This document shows positions 1-11,200 of a stretch of 64,000 nt of DNA, piece by piece. The position numbers were made by a program, and so were the translations under genes. The notes under the pieces are model-generated. The model was not told the DNA's origin. It saw only the letters and a list, made by a program, of their open reading frames with translations, and did not search any database. Source of the stretch: Aralia elata (lineage: Eukaryota; Streptophyta; Magnoliopsida; Apiales; Araliaceae); assembly GCA_034770075.1 (NCBI GenBank), contig CM068382.1, forward strand, positions 87,661,766-87,725,765. The letters are read 5' to 3'. Each line of letters opens with the position of its first letter. Within the stretch, counting starts at the first letter, position 1.

Positions 1-1
1 A

Positions 2-679
2 TTGTTTAATAGATATATTATGCTACATAGAGTCTCTACATCCTATCATCCTCGAAGTAATGGCCAAGCTGAGGTATCTAACAAGGAAGTCAAGTTTATT
101 TTGGAAAAAGTAGTCAACCCAAATAGGAAAGATTGGAGCCGGAGATTAAAAGATGCACTTTGGGCCTATAGAACTGCATATAAAACACCTATAGATATAT
201 CACTTTATAGGTCGGTGTTTGGTAAACCTTGTCATTTACCTGTGGAACTTGAACACAAAGCTTTTTGGGCAATCAAGCACTGTAACATGAAGATGGATGA
301 AGCTGGGGAGCATAAGAAGCTACAGTTGCAAGAGCTTGAGGAGTTAAGGAATAAATCATATGAAAGCTCTAGAATTTACAAGGAGAAGACTAAAGCCTTT
401 CACTATAAAAATTTTTTAAGGAAGACTTTCACTGTTGGATAAAAAGTTCTCCTTTTCAATTCAAGGCTTAAGTTATTTCCAGGTAAACTATGTTCTAGAT
501 GGGAAGGTCCTTTTGTGATTACTAATATTTTTCCTTATGGTGCAGTTAATATCCAGAATCCAAGAACAGGGAAAACTTTCAAAGTTAATGGGCACAGGTT
601 GAAACCCTTCTATGAAGGCTATGAGGAATAGGTGGAGTTGGTGGATTTGATGGATCCAGCTTATGAAAATGAAGATTGA
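2..679 (+). pseudogene. 3' end of Athila-like Ty3/gypsy pol (integrase C-terminal part), element A
   Basis: This is the last part of a gypsy polyprotein whose start lies left of the window. The integrase joins retrotransposon cDNA to host DNA. Seen: the end of the catalytic core with HRVSTSYHP and SNGQAEVSN (the E after GQA is the expected third catalytic acid and is intact here), then NPNRKDWS, the FGKPCHLPVELEHKAFWA segment, a charged coiled stretch, and the chromodomain-less tail with RWEGPFVI and GHRLKPFYEGYEE. Two in-frame stops break it. One is TAA at 440-442, where the homologous copy at 5539-6833 reads through. The other is TAG at 629-631, where that copy has AAG (Lys). The natural end is the TGA at 677-679. 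The lineage call (Athila-like) rests on the integrase words and on the PPT, PBS and LTR ends of sister copies. The element is inactive. Confidence 0.9.
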
Positions 680-723
680 GAGAGGAAAGATATCGAGCCA
701 ATGACATTAAACAAGGGCAGCTG

Positions 724-741
724 CATGGGAGGCAACCCATG
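724..741 (+). other. Conserved perfect hairpin after pol, element A
   Basis: CATGGG-aggcaa-CCCATG forms a perfect 6-bp stem 45 bases after the pol stop. It lies in a block (about 690-745) that is also kept in element B, where the same hairpin is at 5475-5492. A 'gggaggcaaccca' motif at this place is, to my knowledge, a recurrent feature of Athila-like elements. Its role is not shown by the sequence. Confidence 0.6.
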
Positions 742-1270
742 AATCAGATTTGATTTTTCTATCCCTTCACTTTTTATTTTTAGTTGAATGTTAGTTAGTT
801 ACTTTCTTCTTTGCATGATTGTCTTACATTTGGGACAATATAAGGTTTGAATGTGGAATATATGTATTAAATATATGTGTTAAATGAGAAAAATTTTCAA
901 AATTTCAATTCTATGATTGTTACCCTACGATCATAGTGTTCTGCTAAATTTTTGAAGGTTAAAATCGTAGAGTGAGTATTGATGCTTATTTACAGAATTT
1001 GAGTTGATGCTTTGTTAACTGGTTAATGATAATGACTTAGTTTGGATCCATGAGCTGATTTTAAATTAGAATTGCTTTGCATAAATACTTAAATATGAGA
1101 TGCATGATTACTTGACTGAGTATTTGTGGGATTAAACTTTGTGCACTGATCTTATGATTTAAAACTTGTTTAACTGCTTATGCTGTTTACAGAACATTGT
1201 GGACAAAAAAATTGAGAAAATTATGGAAATTGCATAATGGAAAAAAAAATGCAGATGTCTTGTGGTGGTT

Positions 1271-1430
1271 TGAGATGGAGTGTAAAACGCACTCACCCAT
1301 AAACATAAGAGCGAGATGGAGCGTAAAATGCACTCGTTGAGAAGAAAATAAGTGAGAAGGAGCATAAAATGAACTCACTTAAAAAGAGAAAAAGGTGAAA
1401 GGTGAAATGGAGCATAAAATGCATTCACCT
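1271..1430 (+). repeat. Array of four covarying hairpins, element A
   Basis: Four units at 1271-1294, 1310-1338, 1351-1379 and 1400-1430 share a core of the form GGAGYRTAAAAYGMA. This core folds into a small inner stem (GCAT/ATGC, GCGT/ATGC or GTGT/ACGC) and is bracketed by an outer stem. The outer stems differ between units but stay paired: TGAG/CTCA, AGCGAG/CTCGTT, AGTGAG/CTCACT, AGGTGAA/TTCACCT. The same array exists in element B at 4745-4906. A conserved RNA structure is inferred. Confidence 0.6.
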
Positions 1431-1795
1431 AGGAAAATAAAAAATCATAGGTTCTGATGGTTGAAAAGAATTACAGGATAATCAAGTTTTTGAGTTATGA
1501 ATCAGTGTGCACAGTTGTTGTTCCATGATAGCTAAGCTGGGTATTTGTGTTGATCACAAGATAGATATTTATGTGGGTATTCTAGTTTGGATGATGTTCT
1601 GTGGGGAATAACAAGGTTGTTATTGAGAATTGGTTGATGAGGTGTTGGTCAGGTTTTTGTGATGAGTATGGGTATTTACTGCTGATTAAATTAAAACCTT
1701 TGATAGTTTAGTTGGATAGAGATTTTGATTAATTTTGAATGTGATGTGCATTCTGTTTACATGAGGACATGTACAAAGCTAAGTATGGGGGAATT

Positions 1796-2712
1796 TGACA
1801 AGAGCATAATAGTTGATTATTTTTATTCCTTTATGCTTAATTTAGTTGCATGTTATCTGTTATGTGAACTGAATTAAGGTGTTTATAGATCTTTGGAAAA
1901 ATTAGAGTAATTTGGTGAATTATGGAGTCTAATGCTGAATTTTATGTTGTTTTGCAGAAATATTTTATGATCAGCATTGACACTCTACGATCATGAAGAG
2001 TACTCTACGTTCATTGAGTGAGAGCTTTACGATTGGTTTACTTATGCTCTACGATTGTGCGGGACAACTCTACGATCGCTTAGCTTACTCTTTGATGGTG
2101 TTGTTTACTCGACGATCGTCCCAAGTTCATTCTACGTTTGGCAAGTCTACTCTACGTTTTTCCCTCGGCAACTAGTTTATTCTACGACTGACGAGGTTTA
2201 CTCTACGATTCCGAGAGAAGGGTTCCACTCTATGATCAGTTACTCTACAATTGCATGACTACTCTACAAAACGATGGTGCAGAGTTTCACTCTACATTTC
2301 TTTACTCTACGGTTTTGATCGATTTGCAGATTTCCGATTCTAAATAGGATTTGAGTTGCTGGGATGATAGAGTTTGACTTGTATAAAGATTTAGAGATGG
2401 AATTACATGCTTACATGGAAAGTATCTTTGATGTTGGAAGTAGAACCTGAAATGGGAATTGATGCGAATTAGAGAAGGAAACTGAGGAAGACTTGCATTT
2501 GGAAACTGAATCTTGATTTGATAAGGAAGTTACTTAAAGCTGGACTTCAGAGATTGACAAGGATTTAGAATCCTACCATATCTACAGAATGAAGACTTCC
2601 GAAGTAGAGTTGTATTAGAATTTTTCTAGGGTTAATCTATAAATACATATCACTTGTAATCAGTTGAACACAATTCAACATCCATTATTCCTGATCTTAG
2701 ATTACATTTTAG
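1796..2712 (+). mobile_element. 3' LTR of element A, first part (interrupted by element B)
   Basis: The LTR begins TGACAAGAGC directly after the polypurine tract and matches the other Athila-like LTRs here through the word array (about 1978-2320) and the tail that ends ...gattacatttta. At 2713 the sequence switches to the inverted LTR of element B. The missing part resumes at 22850 (catgctaacttag...), so the whole LTR is about 1.74 kb. The sister LTR at 58978-60455 shows the uninterrupted order gattatattt-aatcat-catgctagcttag, which confirms the split. Confidence 0.88.
1978..2320 (+). repeat. CTCTACGAT/CGTAGAG word array in LTR of element A
   Basis: More than a dozen degenerate copies of an ACTCTACGATC-type word occur at irregular spacing of about 15-40 bases, starting about 180 bases inside the LTR. 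The word reads as a half of the palindrome CTCTACGATCGTAGAG. Flanking LTR sequence between copies is not itself tandemly repeated, so this is not an ordinary minisatellite. Confidence 0.75.
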
Positions 2713-4390
2713 TGGGAGAGCTGTCGTTAAGCAATCCAAAATTAAACCTCACTTTTACTCTACAAATTCAAATAATAAGTACAGTAGCAAGTAAGGATCG
2801 ATTCCACAGAAAATGATATTGCCTTAGATTTATTTTAATGTTTCTAACTAAAAATAATAAAGAGGGGGGGTTAAATTATAATTAACTAGAGAAAACAAAG
2901 TTAAAATAATAAAGATAATCAAATAAATTAAAGCTTCAGTTCTTCAGTTCAGTTTCACCAATTTACAGAAATAACTTAATCAAGTTAACATTATTTCTTC
3001 CTTCAATGAAATTAACAACCCTAGGTGATCAGTAATCGCTCAATTATCAAAAATTCTCCTTAAGTTTAAATCTAATGTGGCAATCGGCCCCACTAGACTC
3101 TAGTTGTTATATAACTCAGAACTATCAGTCTAGATTTAATATGACAGAAGCAATTAGAGAATTAGGTTGTTCCAAACAACAATCACACTATCAGGGATTA
3201 TTTAACTTGCCTTCTGATAATCTTAATAATATCCAAAAGCTTGTCCACAATCAAATATTATTAAGTACTACCTCTGATCAGATATAATATCGTTTGCTTA
3301 ATATTATATCTTAATCTAGCAGATGTAAACAATTCACTAACTTAATCCTGTAGAGACCAAATTTGTAAATTGAATAACATATAAGAAATTCAACTAGATT
3401 ATCAGAATAAATTTCATGCACGAAGGAATCAATAATATAACTCAATTATTATATTAACTGTAAATATGGTTCCACATCCCTTCAGAACTGAATAAAATAA
3501 CTAAGCTAGCATGCTGAATAATAAAATCTAAGATCAAGAATAATGAATGTTGATTGTCTAACTGATTATAAGTAATAGGTATTTATAGATAAATCTCTAA
3601 AGTCTAGAAGAATTCTAATCCAATTCTACTTCGGAAGTCTTCTCTCTGCAAGTATGGTAGGATTTTAAATCCTTCTCAAACTCTACAATCCAACTTTAAG
3701 TAGCTTCCTTATCAAATTAGATTCAATTTCCATATTTGACTGCAACTCAAATTCTATATCAAACTCTATTTTTCATAGTCAAAGATACTTTCCATATAAG
3801 ATTATAATTCCATCTCCAAATTCTCATACGAATCGAACTCTGACATCCCAGCAACTCAAATTCTATTCAGAATTGGAAATCTTCATGTCGACCAAAATCG
3901 TAGAATAACACCCTCTCAGCAAACGTAGAGTATACTACGCACCAGAACTTATCGCGATCGTAGAGTTCTCTCGTCAGTCGTAGAGTAACTAGCTACAGAG
4001 TAATCTTGCCAAACGTAGAGTAGCTCTCGGAACCGTAGAGTGACTTCGCTGCTGGACTAGAAAACATAGAGTACTATGAGCCTGGTCGTGGAATGAATCT
4101 CAGCAATCGTAGAGTACAACTAGGAATCGTCGAACAACTCCGCCTAGCCTTCCTGCGATCATAGGGCTGCCAGACTGCCATCCTAACACTACAAATGTAG
4201 AGCTCTTACCCAACGATCGTAGAGTATTCTGCAAAACAACATAAAAATCAGCATTAAACCCATATTTGCAAAATCACATCGAATTCTTCTATAAATCGAT
4301 AAATACCTTAAATCAGCTCATAACTACAGAAAACATATAATAATACTAAGCATAAAGGAACAAAAAATATAGAATATTTTGCACTTATCA
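2713..4390 (-). mobile_element. 3' LTR of element B
   Basis: Read on the minus strand it starts TGATAAGTGC (4390) and ends CAGCTCTCCCA (2713), with TG...CA termini. The word array lies at 3896-4231. It pairs with the LTR at 21156-22849. Confidence 0.9.
3896..4231 (-). repeat. CGTAGAG word array in 3' LTR of element B
   Basis: About a dozen copies of TCGTAGAGT or close variants are present, often preceded by AAA or GATC (for example around 3952-3970 and 4214-4222). The array starts about 160 bases from the LTR 5' end at 4390. The copy in the other LTR (22355-22690) is nearly identical in order and spacing. Confidence 0.8.
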
Positions 4391-4406
4391 AATTCCCCCA
4401 CACTTA
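4391..4406 (-). promoter_or_regulatory. Polypurine tract of element B
   Basis: The minus strand reads TAAGTGTGGGGGAATT immediately before the LTR start TGATAAGTGC. This purine run is the usual primer site for plus-strand synthesis in Ty3/gypsy elements. Confidence 0.85.
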
Positions 4407-5538
4407 GTCTTTACATGTCCTCATGTAAACAAAAATCAAAAACTTATCTAACTCAAACCATCTAAACTTTCAAAGACATCAATAACATCATGGAATAATA
4501 ACACCTATCACAGAAACATGACCAACACCTAATCAACTAACTCTTAATAACAACTATGTCAATCCCCACAAAACATCATCCAAATCAGAATATATCCACA
4601 CAAATATCTATCATATGATCAGCATCAATACCCAACTCAGTTTATATGAAACAACAACTGTGCACACTAACTCAAAACCTGAATATCCTGCAAAAATTTG
4701 TAAAAATTTTTATCCCATAGAACCTGCCGACATTTACTTTCCTTAGGTGAATGCATTTTATGCTCCATTTCACCTTTCACATTTTTTTTCTTTTCAAGTG
4801 GGTGCATTTTATGCTCCATCCCACTTATGACTTTCCAGTGAGTGCGTTTTACGCTCCATCTCGCTCTTGTATTTATGGATAAGTGTGTTTTACGCTCTAT
4901 CTCAACCCACCACAAGACATTTGCACTTTTTTCTTTCTGCATTTTTTTCACAATTTTCTCAATTTTTTCAAAGATTTTTCTTGCACAAGATTCTGCAAAC
5001 AAAATAACAGTTTAAACAAGTCTCAAATCCTAAGATCAGTGCACAAAGTATAATCCCACAAATAACTCAGTCAAGTAATCATGTATCCCATATTCAAGTA
5101 TCCATGTAAAACAATTCTAATCCAAAATCAGTTCATATGGATCCTAACTAAGTCATCGTTGTTCATCAGTTGATTAAGCATCAAATCAATTCTGCAAATA
5201 AGCACCAATATTTACTCTACGATTTCAACCTTCAAAAGCTCAACAGAACACTATGATCGTAGGGTCAGAAAAATTTTCAAATTTTTTTTTTACTTCAAAG
5301 CATCATATCTAGCATGCATCTCCTAATATAATAAATAAATGACTCAAATAATATCCTAACCCCTCCCCCACACTCAAACCTTACATTGTCCCTAATATAA
5401 GATAATCATGCAAAGAAGAAAGTACTAACATGCAACTAATAAAAAGTAAAGGGATAGAAAATCAAATCTGATATCATGGGTTACCTCCCATGCAGCTGCC
5501 CTTGTTTAATGTCATTGGCTCGACATCTTTCCTCTCTC
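4407..5538 (-). other. Noncoding 3' internal region of element B
   Basis: This is the homologue, in inverted orientation, of 680-1795. It has no coding frame. It contains the four-hairpin array (4745-4906), a CTACGAT...ATCGTAG pair (about 5215-5263), an oligo-T run and the post-pol hairpin (5475-5492, CATGGG/CCCATG). Confidence 0.75.
4745..4906 (-). repeat. Array of four covarying hairpins, element B
   Basis: Units lie at 4745-4775, 4796-4826, 4837-4865 and about 4878-4906. Plus-strand outer stems are AGGTGAA/TTCACCT, AGTGGG/CCCACT, AGTGAG/CTCGCT (one wobble) and a weaker last one. Inner stems are GCAT/ATGC twice, GCGT/ACGC and GTGT/ACGC. The unit order mirrors that in element A, and the stems have changed on both sides in several places. 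Confidence 0.6.
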
Positions 5539-6833
5539 TCAATCTCCATAAACTGGATCCATCAAATCCAGCAACTCCACCTTTTCCTCATAGCCTTCAT
5601 AGAAGGGTTTCAACCTATGTCCATTAACTTTGAAAGTTTTCCCTGTCTTTGGATTTTGAATATCAACTGCACCATAAGGAAAAACATTAGTAATCACAAA
5701 AGAACCTTCTCATCTAGAACGTAATTTACCTGGAAATAACTTTAGCATTGAATTAAAAAGGAGAACTTTTTATCCAACAGTGAAAGTCTTCCTTAAAATT
5801 TGTTTATCATGAAAGGCTTTGGTTTTTTCCTTGTAAATTCTAGAGCTTTCATACGACTCATTCCTCAACTCCTCAAGTTCTTGCAATTGCAGCTTCCTAT
5901 GCTCCCTAGCTTCATTTATCTTCATGTTGCATTATTTGATTGCCCAAAAAGCCTTGTGCTCAAGTTCTACAGGTAAGTGCAGTTCTGTATGCCTAAAGTG
6001 CATCTTCTAATCTCAGGCTCTAATCTTTCCTATTTGGATTGACTACTTTTTTCAAAATGGACTTGACTTTCCCGTTAAATACCTTAGCTTGGCCATTACT
6101 TTGAGGATGATAGGATGTAGAGACTCTATGGAGCACATTATACTTTTTAAACAATGCTGCTAACACCCTATTGCAGAAGTGAGTTCCTCTGTCACTGATA
6201 ATGGCTCTTGGAACTCTAAACCTGTTAAAGATGTTAAATTTGATAAAATCTGCAACAACTTTAGAGTCATCAGTCCTGGTGGCTTTGACTTTCACCCATT
6301 TTGAAACATAATCAACAGCCAAAAGAATATAAATATTACCAAAAAAATAGGAAAAGGGACCCATAAAATCAATACCCCATACATCAAAAATTTCAACAAT
6401 TAGAATAAGGGTTTGTGACATTTGATTTCTTTGTGAGATGTTACCTGTCTTTTGAAAATTGGCACATATCTTACAGAACATATAAGAATCTTTAAAAATG
6501 GTACGCTAATAAAAACCAGATTCTAAAACCTTGTGAGCAGTTCTTTTTGGTTCAAAATGACCTCCACAAGCATATAAGTGACAAAAAGATAGAATGGAAT
6601 GAAATTTACTATTGGGAACACATCTTCTCACTACCTGATCAACACAAAATTTTCACAGATGTGGTTCATCCCAGACATAATACTTTGCATCACTCTTAAG
6701 CTTATCTTTCTGATGTCTAGAGAACTTGATAGGAACATATGAACTTGCTAAGTAATTTACAATGTCAGCATACCAGGGCTATTCCTCATTGATTGCAAAT
6801 AAGTGATCATCTGGAAAAGAATCATGGGCTTTG
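5539..6833 (-). pseudogene. Athila-like pol fragment (end of RNase H/linker, integrase), element B
   Basis: The fragment begins at the island junction near 6833 with FPDDHLFAINEE, followed by PWYADIVNYLAS. It runs through the integrase N-terminal HHCC zinc region (GGHFEPKRTAH...CKICANFQKTG), then the core with first Asp in WGIDFMGPF and second Asp in ISDRGTHF. In place of GQAEV it reads GQAKV, so the expected catalytic Glu is Lys, a G-to-A change. There are frameshifts and stops, including one after NPNRKD near 6020. The C-terminal tail ends LKPFYEGYEEKVE...MDPVYGD and stops at 5539-5541. Upstream protease, RT and most of RNase H are missing because the island adjoins here. The fragment is inactive. 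Confidence 0.85.
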
Positions 6834-6835
6834 AC

Positions 6836-8236
6836 CTCACAAACAATTCATTCCCTACAGCAGGCTGCCTTCCAAGAATAACTTTATTGCCTAATCCAAT
6901 GATTTTCCTCCTCGGATCAGTATAAATTTCAAATCTGTGCACCATTAGTGATGAAGAATATCTGAATTTTAAAAGCAAGCAAGATATATAACAACTACAA
7001 AAAAATAAAATCTTTCAATACATCAATTACTTACTAGAAACTCCATCTTGTAGCAGTAACTTTTATTATAGAAGAAAGTAATTGCTATACATTAACATGT
7101 CGCTAAAAATATCAAAGTGAGCCCCATTAATTCAATCGGAGAGCAAATGGCAAAGTTGTTGGGATTCCACGTTAACTCATGACATGCTTCATCAATTCAA
7201 CCTTAACAGATTGCAAATCTAAAAGTCGATTCCTAATGAAATGCAAAGATATATAACAATACGTTCTCAGTAAAAATATCTCATATATAAAATGATAATA
7301 TCCATTAATTATAAACAAAACAAATATAGAGCAAGTAACTATGGACTCCTCCTAAATCTATATATAATTAATGTTGAAAGCATACCTAAAACAGTACATG
7401 AACTTATTAGGTAGGAACTTTGTAACTTCCTCAGCAACTGTGCTACACCATGTTGGATTAAACTTGAGAATATGATAGGTCTTTCTTTGGCATACTCAAA
7501 TACCACCTGGCCCATAAAATATATACTCAAATCAAATGATACCATTGCCAATGCATGGTAAGAGAAAAGAAAACATACACAAAATTTAGCTTCGAAGATC
7601 AACTTAAGTACGTACATTTGACTAGAAAAAGCAAGCATACCTGAAACACTACATAAAGAATTTGTACATTATCTTGTCATCGAACTTCAACTCAATATTG
7701 AAACCTAAAGAATGTTCAACACTCTGAAACACGTCTTGCAACGTACATAGATGATCATCATTTTCAATCTTCCACTCGAAAATTGTCGCATCTTTTGTTC
7801 GTCTCAATAGAGGCTTACCAGCCTATATGTACGTTTCCAGAACAAAAGGATGAGTAATGATTTAATTTTTACTATATATTTTGGAACTCACGTACCCTTA
7901 CAAACCAGGAAACATATATGTAACTATAAACTTGTCACATTTGTTGGCTCCCTCTGAGGCCCGTAGGAAAAGAACTCATCTAGAGTGAGGTCGGTAACTC
8001 TTTTCTCAACTATTGTACCTTGAACAGCCGAATAAGTTGGACTATAGATTCAGAAATACAGAAATTCTATATATAAAGATTAAAGATGATTTAAGCACGC
8101 GTGAGTACATAATGTATCCAGTATAATTAAACAAAAATATATACACATATAAGGAGCTAAAGTAAACTTACTAACCATTTTTTTTAGTAAGGATGAAATT
8201 GTCATGGAAAATGACTGGACAGTCGTCCTCCATAAC
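6836..8236 (-). pseudogene. Glycerophosphodiester phosphodiesterase (GDPD) gene fragment, five exons with introns
   Basis: GDPD enzymes hydrolyse glycerophosphodiesters to glycerol-3-phosphate and an alcohol. Exons on the minus strand, with GT-AG borders: 8176-8236 (MEDDCPVIFHDNFILTKK), 7932-8018 (GTIVEKRVTDLTLDEFF, then SYGPQREPTNV), 7641-7822 (AGKPLLRRTKD, CTLQDVFQSVEHSLGFNIEL, KFDD), 7386-7506 (YAKERPIIFSS, LRKLQSSY) and about 6836-6961 (FFITNG, EIYTDPRRK, a broken LFLEGSLL, VCEVKA). The order and joins match plant GDPD; codon phase is kept across the first junction (K-N-G-T-I-V). It lacks the N-terminal exon with the GHRG active-site motif and the C-terminal end, which is cut by retrotransposon pol at about 6834. 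Stops occur in exons three and five, and there is a frameshift in exon five. Introns are retained, so it came from genomic DNA, not mRNA. Confidence 0.88.
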
Positions 8237-11200
8237 CTACAAAATTTGTTTATAGTTTCGTCTAAGTTTCTTCCCTTCACGTACAGCAAGAAAATGCAAG
8301 GGGAAAAGAACAAACAAATTAGTGCCTAAGAAACAAACTTGAAATATGCTTAGCCAAAAGAATGTAACAATTCAATTAATGAAGTTCAAAATCACAAAGA
8401 AGAAACATGATCATGCGTTAAAATGTGGTAAAAGTTTAATAAAATGAAAAAATAATTAAGACTTAGAAAAGATTAACTGATTACGTAAAAATTTTATTCA
8501 ATATCTGCATAAACTGAATTGACAAAGAGCGTGTGTGAGCACCATAAATCATCATTGCAGTACAAATATAAATGGTTATGGTGTAGATCTCGCATCACAT
8601 ATAAAATTAGTCATGATTACCCTCTCATTTATAGTACTATTAAACCCAAATCATTCAACGGATAAATGAGCAGTAAGGTTACACAAGACAGACAACATCC
8701 ATTTCGTGTTGCTGCTCCAATGCAACCAAAACAATATGACTAAGACAATTACACCAAGGCCAACAAATAAGTATATGAACCTGCACATGCCAAACTTATT
8801 AGCCAACAATTTAAAAGTTTCAAAATAACATCCAAACGGTTAATGGTTATGTACTTTCAAGTTTCAACAAAGGGAAAATATGTATTAATAACTTCAAACA
8901 CTCTCAATTTTGGGATATAGATATGCTTAGGTACTTCGATATACTGAAACTAAACTAAACAAGATAAAATCAGAAAATTACTACAAACAATGCCAATAAA
9001 ACAATTCTGGGAATTGGAGACGTCGACTGATAATAAATATGTTTATTGGGAATTCTATCCGATTACCCACAAATATACACACATATAGGATTCAGATTGC
9101 ATTATGTGCATCATAAGCCTCTTCTTCGGTTTTCCATGCACGAGATCCTTGTGGTTTTCTCAAAAGGTCAAATAAGATGGTCCATTTCTGCCTTTGCTTT
9201 CCATGGTCACCACATGAGCTGTCATTGGGTCTTACTAAACCTTAGGACGACAACTTGGTTAAAGGTCTCTTAGGAAACAAAATGAGTGCAGAAGCAATGT
9301 ATCACTTGCCATATGACACTAATGCAATGCTTATTCTGGCATTATTAATAAGAACTCCTAAGGGAGCCTATCTTTTTAAGGCACTGAAGTTGTGGTATAT
9401 GTACAGATTAAATTCGACCCTTACGGGACCCTTACTTTCATTGAATATACAAATCATTGTTTATTTATTTGAGAGGGAACCACAAAGTGAAGCAAAATTA
9501 TATTAAAGAAGTTAAGAAGAAGAATAAAGCTACTGGTTCCTCTCCAACCGAAGATATAGACGAAAAATGCACATATAAAACAGCAAGCCAATGTACTAAA
9601 ACACCAATTGGTGCACTAGAACTACTAGTGATTGCAATTCCCTTATAAAATACAACATTGATTGCAGAAAAAAACAACAAAAATTTGAATTTTTATCCAT
9701 GAGTATTGGAAAAATAAACAAAATGAATTATTTTGTCTATATACATAACCCAAAAAAGGCTTCCAATTAAATCGATTAATTAAAGGAGTTAAATCTATTG
9801 CTGCAAATAAATTAAGTTTCAAAAGGTGAAAAACTAAATATGGTACTGGTGGTAACTTTTGTTTTCGATCATACCAAAACAAATAGTTAAAGAGTAGGTA
9901 TAGGAAAAGCAAGATTGAACAGACACAATATGTATGCAAATACACAGCTCGATAAAAACATAAATTCAACAATTCTACATAAGATGAAATCTGACAATAA
10001 CCCAAAAACAGAATGAGGCAAAATGTGTCATATTTACCAAGCTTTAGGCAAGTTATCGAAAATGCTTCCTGACATAGACACACATATATATACATTTTGT
10101 TATGTGTGTCTTTTCATGGTTATTCTTATTTTGGTTGAGATCCATTAATTCATTTTTACCAACATTCTGAACTTTTTTTTATCAGGTTACTTTATTTGCT
10201 TCTCCATGCTCACCTTCTAAAAATATCATTATGCTTTTGCATTTGGCAGTAAAAAGTAAAATGATTCACCAGCTTAATCAGAAAACATTTGTAAATTTCT
10301 GACAACAAATTAATCACAAAATGTGCTTGAATTTCTTAAAGTTGGTGGGGGTATCAACAAAAGTTACATGCATAAGTTAAAGTACTACTTCCCGACAAAG
10401 AACTTGTTCATTAAATTCTATTTACTATCTTTGTAACATGTTTCATTTCAGTTGGTATACTAGTAACATTCTAACAATTTTAATTTTAATTTATTATTTT
10501 TGTTGAGGGGTCTCTCTCTTTTATATTTTGATTTGATAAGACATGTCTCATTTATGCATGTACAGGGCAGTGCAGGACAAAAAACAGAGGAGAAAGATCA
10601 CTACCTTTAATGTGTGAGACCCTAGTAATATACTATTATTAATGGGGGAAGTATATTTGCTCCTCTGGATTTTCTTTATAATTTATTTTATCCATGGAAA
10701 CACATGGGCATTTGGATTTGACGCACTTAGCTTTGTTGAAATTTCCCATGTCTAAGGTTTGGACTTGACACACTTAATGATCTAGGGAGTACTCAACTTT
10801 TAAGTTGATAAAGTTTCTCCCCAATGATCAAGAAACAACACAACTAAATCTAGTTATTTCCAGACACACCTCTCTTGTGGTCTCACATGATTACTGTTAC
10901 TTCATATATTTAAAGTTTCCATTCCCACTAACACTTGATTTTTAACTCAATTTAACAAAATATTTTTATCCCAATCTAGCTAGGTTGGTTAAGAAATGAA
11001 TCCCTGTATATACTTCTCTGTATCTTTTTCTCTATACTTTATATATCTATATCTAATATCTATGCATATGTTGCACACTGCACCTATGCTCTTGCTTGTT
11101 GGGATACACCATAATGTAACAAAACAACTTTTAGATGAGAAAAAAGTGGGTGGGTCAGTGAGGGTTGGTGCCTAAGTTTATAGTGGAACAAATTTGAGGC

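Larger units (their letters stand above)
680..1795 (+). other. Noncoding 3' internal region of element A
   Basis: No open frame of useful length is present, and no env-like ORF is recognisable. The stretch holds the post-pol hairpin (724-741), one CTACGAT...ATCGTAG inverted pair (about 926-974), the four-hairpin array (1271-1430) and, just before the LTR, a purine-rich tract ending in tatgggggaatt (about 1784-1795). That tract is the polypurine tract that primes plus-strand DNA synthesis. Confidence 0.75.

Noticed and set aside
1187..1378. Minus-strand open frames over the hairpin array
   Set aside because: The array is repetitive and AT-rich. The frames arise from the repeated units and differ between A and B.
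6991..7006. acaactacaaaaaaat looks like a CACTA left terminus
   Set aside because: It reads AACTAC, not CACTAC, lacks the gcaacga-type subterminal repeats found at 20020-20455, and sits inside a GDPD intron with GDPD exons on both sides. It is probably chance.
9046..9506. Open frames and a TEEEAYDAHNA-like string on the minus strand near 9100-9260, faintly like an AP2/ERF segment
   Set aside because: Only about ten residues match, stops interrupt on both sides and no other AP2 motif is near. Not enough to call a gene.
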